Assembly: GCF_958450345.1 (NCBI RefSeq)
Contig: NC_088780.1
Coordinates: 67,899,044 to 67,963,043, forward strand
Origin: Calliphora vicina
Taxonomy: Eukaryota; Arthropoda; Insecta; Diptera; Calliphoridae
Reading direction: 5' to 3'
Length of the DNA: 64,000 bases
Each line of letters starts with the position of its first letter. The stretch's first letter is position 1. The notes below the pieces were generated by a model, which saw nothing but the letters and a program-made list of their open reading frames with translations, was not told where the DNA came from and did not search any database. Position numbers and translations under genes: made by a program. Shown in pieces: positions 30,774 through 40,591 of this stretch.

Positions 30774-33700
30774 ATGCGTAGCTGTTGGATTTGTCGAAAG
30801 AAAGTGGTGAGTGGAAATGGGGCTTTTTTCAACGTACCGAGAGAAGAGAAGAAAAAAATGGTGTGAGGTGTGCAATCTGGATTTAACATCAAACGCCCGA
30901 ATATGTGAAGACCACTTTAAGTCAGCAGACATTATATCTTCGGGCAGAAGAAAGCTACTAATGCCCAATGCTATTCCTTTTGTTAAGCATCAAGATCCGT
31001 TGCGTTGCATATCAGAGTAAGTTTAACCCTTTATTTTGAAATGTTAAGTGCACCAAAGATTTTTTTTGTAAATTATTTGAAACTACAAAATTAGAAAAAT
31101 CTTATCGAGGATATCTGGCTATTAGTGATAACCTTTTTGATAATCATCAATTTAATTTTTTTTGTTAGACGTAAAATACATGATTAAAAATTATATAATT
31201 GTGCTTCGTTTAATACCTTTGCTATTAGTATGGCCTAATAAACAACAGAGCATGATCGTTTTAAAAACTGAAAACATTAGCGTAAGTTTTTTAAAAAATA
31301 CAGTTTTTCACGAGTCACATCCACGTGATTATAGAAGTTTTTGGTTTTACACGCTGAAGTACTTCTTTTTGTTCACACAAAACGCTATTGATGTAATAAA
31401 AAAATCTTTAACAATATTTGTTCAAATTAAACAGAATTCTGTTTTTGACCATATATATACTCGTATATATATTTTTCCTTTATTTAGAATGGACTCTGTA
31501 GATCAAGTGATATATCCACAATGTATAGAAGTTCCCACAACCATTAATTCTTCCATTCCCAATGAACTCCAACTCTCCTTTCCAAATATTGATAATCCAA
31601 TGATTGACCTTTTTAACCCTATATCTACCCCTATGGAAGAACAATCCAGAATAGAATATTATAGTGAACAGCAAACCCAAACTGAGTAAGGGCATACTAT
31701 TGTATAAATTGGTATAATTGTAATGTTTTTTAATCGCAATTGATGGTATGCATCTAGCCCTGTAAAATTTGCAGAGAAAAGTGAAAAGTATTTGGAAAAA
31801 ATTCGCGAACTTGAAACAGAAAACAAAGACTTAAAACTACAGCTCGCTCAAGCAAATAAAGCAATTGACGCCATGAGAACCATTTTTACAGAGGGCCAAA
31901 TTAGGAAATTAAAATCTCCGGGAACAATCCAATGGCAGTGGACCGATATTTCCAATGCAATATGTTTGCACGCGTCTGGACCAAGGGCCTATAATCACCT
32001 ATATAAAAAAGGGTTTCCACTACCTCATGTGTCCACTTTACAACGTTGGTGTCGAAAAATAGACTTAAATGAAGGCATTTTATATACTTCAATTGACTTC
32101 ATGCGTCAAGCCACTGATATGTCAATTGAAGATAAGATTTGTGTGCTAGTATTCGACGAAATGAAGGTAGCGGAAACCTACGAATACGACTCAATAGGTG
32201 ATGTTGTCAGAAAACCTGCAAATTATGTTCAAGTCGTTATTGCTCGAGGTCTAAAAAAATCGTGGAAGCAACCGGTTTTTTACAACTACGACTGCAAAAT
32301 GACCAAGGAGATTCTGTCAAACATAATTAGTGCCCTAAGCAAGGCTGGTTTTCAAGTGGTGGCGATGGTATGTGATATGGGCCCAACTAATCGTAAGTTG
32401 TGGAATGATTTAGGTGTATCTGTAGGTAAGTATTACTACACCGTAAACCACATATACATAAATACATACATACACTACACATGACTTTAATGCTATAACA
32501 GTCATTCTTGTCTATTTGGACCAACATAAGCACGAAGAAAAAAGATTTAAAACTCTGGTTTCCTGAAAAACACATGGTAATTAATATTGCACATAACTAA
32601 TACAAATAACACTCTGCTACAAAATAACACTTTTTGTCAGAACTTGAAAAGCGACCTAATGGGGGCTGTAGGCCTAGGTGAGGACATACTAAATCCGTTT
32701 TCAAAGATTTTGAAACACACTCAAAATTTTGAGTTATTTTTAAAAAACTGATTTAGGGTAGGTCGTAGTACTTTAGTACCTCTCACTCACACATTTTTAG
32801 ACCGATTTCAAAATTTTAAACAATTATGGATAGGCAATTAAACTTTCATAAAATATATGCATAAACTGACGGAGTTACAGGTCGATAAGTTGGGGAACAT
32901 CACTGAAAACGGTTTTTTTTAGAATAACTTCTGAATTTGAGGGTGTTTCTGAAATTGTTTGACACAATTTTTAATGTACTCAGCAAGACCTATAACCCAC
33001 GCTGGGTCGTTAACCAAGTTTTTTTTTCCATCGTAGCGCTGTGTAATTATCATTAGTTATTATGTTTTTGATACTAATTATACATTTTGTTTCAAGAAAA
33101 ACCATGGTTTCCTAATCCTGAAAATCCCAATGACAAGATATTTACTTTCTGTGATCCACCACACCTGTTAAAATTAATAAGGAATCATTATTTAGATACA
33201 GGCTTAGTTTATAAGAACCAACTGTTAACATCTCGAACGATCCTTGATTTGTTAACATACACTAATAAGTCCGATGTATCTATTACATTTAAACTGACCG
33301 ACGAACATATTTCGGTCAAAGGAGCAGGTACATCAATATTTCATTTAACAATAAATAAATGTGTATATAATTGTATCTACAAAATCCACAGGAAGACAAA
33401 AAGTAAAGCTAGCAGCGCAGCTGTTTTCTAATACCACTGCCAATGCCATTAGACGGTGTTACTCCTTAGGTAATGACCTCTGCAATGCAATTCTAACAGC
33501 TGACTTCGTTCAGTTAGTGAACGACTGGTTCGATATTCTTAATTCGTCACTAAATACATTTGGATACCCTGGAAAGGTTAATAATCTTCTGTTTCAGTAA
33601 GACCATATTCTACAACATATTTTAATCCATTAAGGAACCATACGGAAACGCATTAGAAAATCAACAACTCAAGTTGACACAAATGAACGAGCTTATGTCA

Positions 33701-34599
33701 GTTCCACTAGTTCCTGGGAAAAAGAAATTGGAGTTTTTTCAAAAGGGTGTTTTAATATCCAACAAAGCTTTGGTGATGCTTTACGAATACGTCGCCCAGA
33801 AGTTCAAAATGTCATATGTGGTAACCAGTCGTCTAAATCAAGATGTATTGGAACACTTTTTTGGCGCCATACGTAGTAAAGGTGGTTTAAATGATCACCC
33901 TTCTCCAAAGGAATTTAAATACAGGCTACGAAAATACATTTTGGGTGTGTTTAAAATAGTATATCCTTTTTGTAAATTTTAAAAATATTTAATTTTTTTT
34001 TAGCTAGAAACACAGAGTACCTAAATGGAACTGGTAATGTCCAAAGTGATAATACCGAGTGGCTCACTTCCACAAATCAAACCATAAACGTTGTACGCGA
34101 TGCGGAAAATATGGACCTGCTCATGTTTGATGATTTCCAAGAACAGGATGCAGAAAATACTCATGATCTCGATGACCTAGATGTGGCGAATTTTGATGAC
34201 ATTGGTGCCCTTCAAGAGGATGCTTTAGAATATATATCTGGATATATTATTAGAGAGCTTAATCTTGAAGGTTACGAATGCCATCAAAATTCATTTACAT
34301 GGGTTGACCAGGTGTCAAGAGGTTCCCTAAAAAAGCCGGCAATTCACTTTATGGCAAACGTGAAGAAGTTAGAATGTGTATTCCACAAAATAAATGGCAT
34401 GGAAATATCACACTGCCGGAAACTTCATGAACACTTGGTCAGGGAAAGCACACATGTAGAACTACCCGAAAACATAAAGAAATTTTTCTTCAAATGCAGA
34501 ATACATTTTCGCGTAAGGCATTTAAATAGACGTCTGAAGGTCCAAAAGGCTAAACAACGGATCATGGGCTACAAAAAAATGTTGAAAATAAATTTGTAA
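30774..34599 (+). CDS. P-element-type transposase (THAP domain, seven exons; THAP exon frameshifted)
   Basis: Cuts and pastes P-type DNA. Exons as read: 30774-31016, 31488-31685, about 31775-32425, 33097-33327, 33392-33576, 33635-33944, 34004-34599; all introns are GT-AG. Exon 1 is a THAP zinc domain (MRSCWICRKK, KKWCEVCNLD, ICEDHF, later PNAIPF) that binds the ends. Exon 3 starts with a coiled coil (IRELETENKDLKLQLAQANK), then the catalytic-type Asp block VLVFDEMKV and the GTP-site-like VCDMGPTNRKLWNDLGV. Exon 4 has FCDPPHLLKLIRNH, exon 6 DVLEHFFGAIRSKGG with the catalytic-type Glu, and exon 7 an acidic stretch then YISGYIIREL. Lesions: one extra A in the run near 30852 breaks the THAP frame, and the best donor/acceptor at exons 2-3 are one base out of phase. 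The coding part from exon 3 onward is otherwise open. Confidence 0.88.
32610..33043. mobile_element. TAA-target element (CACTG family) within P-element intron 3
   Basis: Ends CACTCTGCTAC and inverted CACAGCGCTAC; TAA on both sides (32607-32609 and 33044-33046). Its two halves match 7560-7790 and 8322-8480. It sits wholly in the intron (32426-33096), so splicing could tolerate it. 434 bp. Confidence 0.75.
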
Positions 34600-35780
34600 A
34601 TTCTTTTATTAACAAAAAGTAAGTTCTGTAATTAATTAATTAAAAATTAATACTTAATCCTAATTATTTTCTTTTCTCAAGTGCAATTACTATATGTACT
34701 TTCAAAAAACTCAACTCGACAATAATAAAACTTCTTAACATACATAATGGTATGTATGTGTGTATATACATGTGTATATATTTATTTGCTAATGTTTTAC
34801 AACTATAATTTTAAACTAATAAAAACATTCTTTTAGAACAATAGATGAAATTCCTAAGAGTCTACAAAGCTTCATGACTACAAAAAGTACTACGTGTGTA
34901 GTACAAAATGTCGCATATCGCTACATATGTCGATGTACCACAAAAGGGACACATACAAATAAACAAAATTTAAAGTATTTAATCCTTATTTAATTTGATA
35001 ACAATTCTTATTAGAAACTAAAATTATTCATTAAAAACTAAAGTATCTTTTCCTATTTTGCTTATTATATTTGAAGACGGATATTAAAGTTACTAATGCT
35101 TAACAATCCAACAACATTTCGCATTCAATTGTAACCACATCGTGGAGTATATTAAGAATGCATTCAATTTTATTAAATATAATACAAAAAATAATAAATT
35201 AGTAAACCTTAAAAACAATAAAAGCAATAGTACTGTAAGCTTCTATAAATAATATGTTTGTCTTATATAATTTTAGGTACAAAGTTAAAAAAGTGAAGGA
35301 AAAATGTTCTATACCGACGTAATCAATATACATATCCATATAACTCTAGTGACCGTTAAAGCTGAATATAATTTAATATACTTAAATACTCCTGTATACC
35401 TATGTATCTACTTATATTTTCCAACTAATAAAATCATTTAGTTTAATTAATTTAAATATGTATATTGTTATATTTATTTAAGAATTATATAAAGTAGGAT
35501 GCTAAATCATTGGTAGATAAATACATCATCATAATACATTAAAATACGGAACAAGTTAGAACGTTATATTCGGCTGTGCCAAATCGTTAATACATAAATC
35601 TTGAATTACACAAATTCCACTCTATAAAGTTAATAGTGTTTATAGTATAAACATTCAAACTCATACACACGAAATTCACACAGCGTTACAGCAAACAACA
35701 ACAATAATATCTGCAAAAACAAAATAAGCTATATTAGTATTTGTTTGTTGAAAATACATACAATTTTTTCAAGATTGACT
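34600..35780. other. P-element 3' untranslated/AT-rich region
   Basis: No coding. Contains polyadenylation-type AATAAA signals, an inverted pair TACGTGTGTAGTAC-like near 34891, and a family R-like stretch GTTATATTCGGCTGTGCC at 35562-35579. Confidence 0.5.
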
Positions 35781-36240
35781 CTCATTTTACTGATTTTCAA
35801 TACCTACCAAACTCCTTACAAGAATTTGGTTGTGTATTTTGGATTTGCCAGTATTTTACACATACAGCTTAATGCTTAAATCTCCTTTCGCGAATTAGGT
35901 TGTGTATTTTGGACTTGTGAGTATTTTACACAGACAGACGGACATACCTAAATGGATTTGTTTTTCTACTGAATAGCATTTGCTGATTTTCAATATCAAA
36001 CTCCTTACAAGAACTATGTTGTGTATTTTGGATTCGCGAGTATTTTACACATGCAGCTAAATGCTGATTTTCAATACCAAAATATTTTCACGAATTAGGT
36101 TGTGTATTTTGGACTTGTAAGTACATATTTTAAACAGACAGACAAAGCTAAATGCTGATTTTCATTACATCTCCTTGCAAGAATTAGTTTATGTATTTTG
36201 GACATGCTAAGGTTTTACACAAACAGATGGACACTGTTAA
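35781..36240. repeat. Diverged minisatellite in the P-element 3' subterminal region
   Basis: About five units of 80-110 bp, each with GCTGATTTTCAATAC-like, GAATTAGGTTGTGTATTTTG and AGTATTTTACACAGACAG blocks. Units differ by substitutions and small indels, so the array is older than the triplication at 30198. Confidence 0.65.
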
Positions 36241-36728
36241 ATGGATAGTTTAAATGTTATATTGTAATCACTAAGATTTTTATTCCCGTTCGACGTATTT
36301 ATAAAAAATTACCAGTAATTTATTTATTTATTTTTTAATTTTTCTGTTTTGACATTCTCAATCTCTTGACAAATAACAAATATTGTCTTTGTTGTATTTG
36401 TTGCCGAGACGCTCTCACCTGATTAATACGCCTTGATTGAAATCACGAAAATTTATTTCCATGTGTAATTTTTTCTCGTATGTGTAATTTAGGCATGAGG
36501 CATGTGTAGTTTATAATTGTCTTGGTGGCAACACTGATGCAAAAACAACATACACGCAATAAGTCTCCAAAATAAATAAATTGCATTTTTAAGAACAACA
36601 ACATACTAGTTATGAGAATTGAAGTGAGAAACAAATAATAAAAACTAACGGGTCATTATCAAAATAAGTTACAGTGGTTAGTATGAACAAAAATGCTAAC
36701 AAATTACTGTGACAACAGTGAGATAAAA

Positions 36729-37291
36729 CAAGTAAGAGAGCTATATTCGGCTGTGCCGAATCTTATATACCCTTCACCAAATTATACTTAAAAATATTTT
36801 TTTTTTTAAATATTTTTATTTAAACAAAATCAAAAATTTTTTTTAATGTTTTAAAATTTTTTTAAAAATTCGGGTTAAAAAATATTTTTTTCCGATTTTG
36901 ACCCATTGTATGTCCAAATTACTATGGTCTTATATACGTCGTTGCAAAGGTCTTTGAAATATATATCATTAGATATCCATATTGTCTATGTTAATGACTT
37001 AGTAATCCAGATATAGGTCAAAAATAGATCAAAAATCGAGGTTGTCCTAGTTTTTTCCTTATATCTCAGCCATTTGTGGACCGATTTTCTCGATAGCGAC
37101 CGAGCCGGAAGAATTTCGGAGATATTGATGTATGAATCGTGTATGTAAGTTATTTGGGGGCTTCGGAAAGTTGATTTCAACAGACGGGCATGGCTATATA
37201 TACTTTATGGGGTCGCAAATGAAAAATTTGGAAATTACAAACGGAATGACAAACTTATATATACCCTTGCCACTCATGGTGAAGGGTATAA
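36729..37291 (+). repeat. Dispersed repeat family R, complete copy with sequence-defined ends
   Basis: Inserted between GAGATAAAA and ATATGAAC of the right LTR; the left LTR has the unbroken GAGATAAAAATGTGAACC. The element runs CAAGTAAGAGAGCTATATTC to GGTGAAGGGTATA. Near the 5' end is the hairpin ATTCGGCTGTGCCGAAT and then TATACCCTTCACC, the inverse of the 3' terminal GGTGAAGGGTATA. No obvious TSD and no coding; class unknown. Confidence 0.8.
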
Positions 37292-37395
37292 ATATGAACA
37301 AATTTAATACAATAAAAAAAGGAAAATAAAACAAAATGATTGAAATGAATAATAACAATAAATAATATTAGCACATATTATACGGTGAACTAACA

Positions 37396-37400
37396 GTTAC
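37396..37400. other. Target-site duplication of the BEL/Pao element (right copy)
   Basis: GTTAC, matching 17501-17505 exactly. Confidence 0.9.
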
Positions 37401-37870
37401 TTTATGTATACATATCGTACTGGTTCCTCTAACCTAGCGTTTACACATGCAAGTAACAGTTCAACACAACACATTCACACTTTTGCACTAACACAATCAC
37501 ACAAGTAGCCACCTGCAGCTCACTGCCTACTGAATTTCGCCCCAGCTAGCATATTCGATCGTAGAAGAATCTTTCGCGATCGGAGCTGGCGATTAAATTA
37601 ATCGCCAGCGATATTGTATTCCGATCGCGCAAGTTCAATTAAACAGGAGAAACTATTTGTTGACGGCGACTCTTCCATATGAGTCGTCTACCATGCCGCC
37701 AAAAGAATCGTGTAAGACTCCTACTTCAAACGAGCCTTGAATAAATCGCTGTAATTAATCTTCTACGATGCGCCAAAAATAATCGCGTAATACTCTTTAA
37801 GACCTACTTTAAAAGAGTCTTGAAACAATCGCCAAAAATACCTTTAATTGATCCTAACAGTGGGTACTAA
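37401..37870. other. Less AT-rich, hairpin-bearing segment, no gene recognised
   Basis: Contains the perfect palindrome TGGCGATTAATTTAATCGCCA-type at 37586-37607, enclosed by inverted CGCGATCGGA / TCCGATCGCG (37573-37629). CGACTCTTCC/ATGAGTCG forms another hairpin at 37665-37686. Two diverged repeats of about 80 bp (GCGCCAAAAATAATCGCGTA and CCGCCAAAAGAATCGTGTAA) follow. Origin unknown. Confidence 0.45.
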
Positions 37871-37981
37871 ATAAATAAATAGTTTTTTTTTTGTGTTTTA
37901 TATTCTTTAATAATAAATAAAAATATGAATAGTTAAATATATAAAAAAATTAAATAACATTATTATTAAATTATGCTACGT

Positions 37982-38103
37982 TCAGTCACCCTTTTCAAGT
38001 CGGTCACGAGCATGCACAAATGATTTGGAGCAGTCGACACCAACTTTGATGGGGATGGTAGTTAACGGAGTGTACTGCACTACTTGACTTGCGTCATTGG
38101 AAT
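37982..38103 (-). CDS. Possible terminal coding exon, family not recognised
   Basis: On the minus strand a good acceptor (CTTTTTTTAG at 38104-38113) precedes an open stretch reading SNDASQVVQYTPLTTIPIKV then GVDCSKSFVHARDRLEKGD and TGA. Base composition is clearly less AT-rich than the flanks. A second open patch upstream on the same strand (about 38290-38410: STSQLAVERLFDDGDDFATH) could be another exon, but its donor phase does not fit directly. It could be host or transposon in origin. Confidence 0.28.
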
Positions 38104-38439
38104 CTAAAAAAAGGCTTGATATTAGTTTAAAATATTATAGTGCTGTTTCCACAATCCAGGCGGTGGAAACCTCACTTAAATCCAATTATGTTGAAACTTT
38201 ATCACAAGTCACTGAGTAGACGTTCTGCATGGTGTATTCAATTCACTTCATCCGTATATTCCACTGAAAAATTATAATTATATTAAATAAAGAGTATTTT
38301 TACTTCAAAAATTGTCTGGACGATTAAAAAATGAGTCGCAAAATCATCGCCATCGTCAAATAATCTTTCAACTGCTAGCTGGGAGGTGGAGTGTTTTTCG
38401 ACACTTTCATACAAGCAGTGTTACCATATGTCAAGTTTT

Positions 38440-38760
38440 CCTTTTTTTTGCAAGGTTTTTGAGACGCAAAAAGTTTTATTTTTTTTAAAAAAAGTTTTTG
38501 GAAAATTGATATCAATATGGGGAGATTGATTTGAATATATTGAAAGTGTCTCCAGAACTGAATTCACATAAATTATCTCAGTTTGATTAAATCTATGTAG
38601 GAATTGGGTTTTGTAATTTTAGTATGTACTTAAAAAAAGTTTTTTTGTTGAAAAAAGTTTTTTTTTAGAAATAAAAAGTTTTCTTCAAAAAATATATGGC
38701 AATTACTGCATACAAGTGAAGACAAATAAAGTTGTCAATAATAGTTTTTGAAAAATTTAC
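38440..38760. other. T/A homopolymer-rich spacer
   Basis: Repeated AAAAAAGTTTTT motifs (38485-38500, 38634-38670); no gene supported. Confidence 0.4.
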
Positions 38761-38769
38761 CAGAAGGCA

Positions 38770-39208
38770 CAGTGCGGCCAAAGGTACCTTTGTCCGGCCA
38801 AAAGTCGAAAATGGTACAAAATTATCCACAAATTTGTTCGAACAATCGACTTTTTGCTGAAAAAGTCGAAATCGACTTTTTGGTCGGAAAAAAGTCGAAT
38901 AGTCGATAAAAGTCGGAAAAAGTCGAATAGTCGATAAAAGTCGAAAATAGTCGAATAGTCGATAAAAGTCGACATTTTAGATTGTTCAAAAAATATTTAA
39001 TTTCAACATTAAACTAAAACTATTGCAATTTGGTACACTTGCAGTTTTTGTAGTATATGCTAATATAAATAATAAATAAATGTTTATAAAATAAAGCTTT
39101 TTTTCTACACAAAATTCTTCCAACATTCTTCTAACTATTATCGCCTTAATAAATTCTATTTTTATTGCTAAACATTACAAAAGGCGCATCAATAAATGTA
39201 GAAACTAG
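38770..39208. repeat. Diverged single copy of part of the macrosatellite unit
   Basis: AGTCGA-rich block (38840-38975), then GTAGTATATGCTAATATAAA, CAACATTCTTCTAACTATTA and AAAAGGCGCATCAATAAATG in the same order as unit 1 at about 48070-48400. Identity is visibly lower than among array units. Unlike the array, it continues into different sequence after TGTAGAAAC. Confidence 0.7.
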
Positions 39209-40133
39209 ATGCGGTGGGTTTTCGAGGGTGCCGAATGTAGGGGGTATGAAGACAAAATGTTTGCGTGGGGGTACCAGGGATAATTGAAAGGTCAATCACT
39301 ATTCCTCATGGCCAGCACACCTACCGCATTACCCAATGGCCGTGCTCTCAAATATTTATAATTTTTATTTAATTTTCATAATTTTAGGTTCGGAATGGTC
39401 TACCTTGTGTACTGGGGATTGCCAATCCGCAGTAGACCATTGGCAACTGGGGGGAAACCTTGTTCATGCGACCGCCCGAACTAACGAGTCGCAGTAAATT
39501 AAGAGGGAATTTAAATAAAAGATGGCTCTATTGGAAGATGTGATTAACCCCGTCCAGCCTTAGCCATCTTTGGTATTTGGGGTTATTTCAGTTCTGGGCG
39601 TAGACAAATAAAGTCGACACAAGGCAGTGCGCAAAAGAAAAACAAATTATTAAACAGTGGTTATAAATAAGAAAATTAAGAATTTGTGACGATTTAACTG
39701 TGTCAAAATAAGTAGAAACGATGGTGAGCAAATGATATACAGGAAAACTAGTTAGTTCAACGTAATTTATGCGTTAAATTTTTTGTTTGATAGGCTAAAT
39801 ATAATATTTGTTTGGGAAGGTGTACAAAGTTTAATGTTCCTGTTATTTGTTGTCAATAAATTGGAGAACGTAAGTTTAGCTTATATGCATATTAAATTTT
39901 GTTCTGAGGATGTTTGTTTTTTTATAAATAAACAGCTTGAGACTGGTTTCTAGAAGACAATAAGAAACCGGTAACTTCCTGGGAAGTGACTCCTTAAAGG
40001 TTCTCCATTAAAAACCTTTCCCCCCTTAAAAGTAACAAGGTAACAAATAAATTAAAAGTAATTTGTGTCACAACAGATATCAAAATCAGAGCGTTTTAGT
40101 GTTAATGAGGAAAAGGAAGATATTTGATTATGA
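39209..40133. other. Unassigned segment with a GC-richer island
   Basis: 39209-39620 is notably richer in G/C (GATGCGGTGGGTTTTCGAGG; CCATTGGCAACTGGGGGGAA) and includes an acceptor-like TTTCATAATTTTAG before GTTCGGAATGG. No frame longer than a few dozen codons and no family I recognise. The remainder is AT-rich. Confidence 0.35.
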
Positions 40134-40141
40134 TTTTAGAG

Positions 40142-40548
40142 CAGTGATGTTCACCCCATACAACAATTGTTTAAAAAATGTACACACATTTGTTGTGCTC
40201 TTTTAAAGAGCGTAACAAATGCCTCTCTTTTTAAAGAAATTCATTAAGCATTGTTGTTGGTTGGTTTTTGGATGAAGCATAGCAAACACACGCGTTTCAA
40301 TTACGATTGAACACAAAAAAGACAAGGTCAAAAATAAATAAACAATTTGAGAGAATTTAGGCCGTATAATGTATATTCTTTCATTTCCTTAAAATTTATA
40401 TTACTTTCATTTAATAAATTGGTTATATCTGGCAAAAATTCTAAATCTAAACATTCTTTATTTTGTTCTTATTTTAAGTGTTTGACATTATGTTTGCTGG
40501 GTAGCTCTCTCAGCAATACATCTTCATTTTTATTTTTGAACATCGCTG
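40142..40548. mobile_element. hAT-type MITE (CAGYGATGTTCA family), copy C
   Basis: Begins CAGTGATGTTCACCCC, ends TTTTTGAACATCGCTG, exact TSD TTTTAGAG (40134-40141 and 40549-40556). Same family as the two copies in the left BEL LTR. Confidence 0.85.
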
Positions 40549-40591
40549 TTTTAGAGAGCTCTTTCAAGTCATAGGACATATATATATATTA

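Larger units (their letters stand above)
30467..36435 (+). mobile_element. P-superfamily DNA transposon, near-complete
   Basis: Termini CAAGGTGTATTCAATAAGGT and, inverted, CAAGGCGTATTAATCAGGTG. Exact 8-bp TSD ATTGAAAT (30459-30466 and 36436-36443). It encodes a THAP-domain protein with P-type transposase blocks over seven exons. 5,969 bp includes a 1.8-kb 3' region and a small element in intron 3. Eight-base targets and THAP-type transposase define the P superfamily. Three MITEs in the window share its ends. Confidence 0.93.
17506..37395 (-). mobile_element. BEL/Pao LTR retrotransposon, complete outline, heavily invaded
   Basis: Both LTRs, a primer-binding site, gag, protease, reverse transcriptase, RNase H and integrase remnants appear in order on the minus strand. 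The LTR termini are TG...CA (TGTTAG...GTACA read on the minus strand) and a 5-bp TSD GTTAC flanks the whole. LTRs of about 0.58 kb once insertions are removed are nearly identical by eye, implying a fairly recent arrival. gag and pol are frameshifted and RT and integrase have internal deletions, so this copy is non-autonomous. At least a dozen later insertions or rearrangements lie inside it. Confidence 0.93.
25598..37395 (-). repeat. BEL/Pao 5' LTR (right in window), expanded to about 11.8 kb by insertions
   Basis: LTR pieces aligning with the left LTR are 25598-25902, 26176-26195, 26859-26875, 36545-36728 and 37292-37395, ending GGTGAACTAACA. About 31 bp near 36580-36612 are present only here. 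All other sequence between the LTR pieces belongs to later insertions. Confidence 0.9.

Noticed and set aside
31162..31487. Coding use of the open frame before P-element exon 2
   Set aside because: A strong acceptor (TTTATTTAG) at 31487 and the phase from exon 1 fit exon 2 starting at 31488; the open frame upstream is AT-rich intron.
32486..32576. Extra P-element exon in intron 3 (LWFPEKHM-like reading)
   Set aside because: Joining exon 3 directly to 33097 keeps phase and gives the expected order; the candidate would introduce a stop or break phase.
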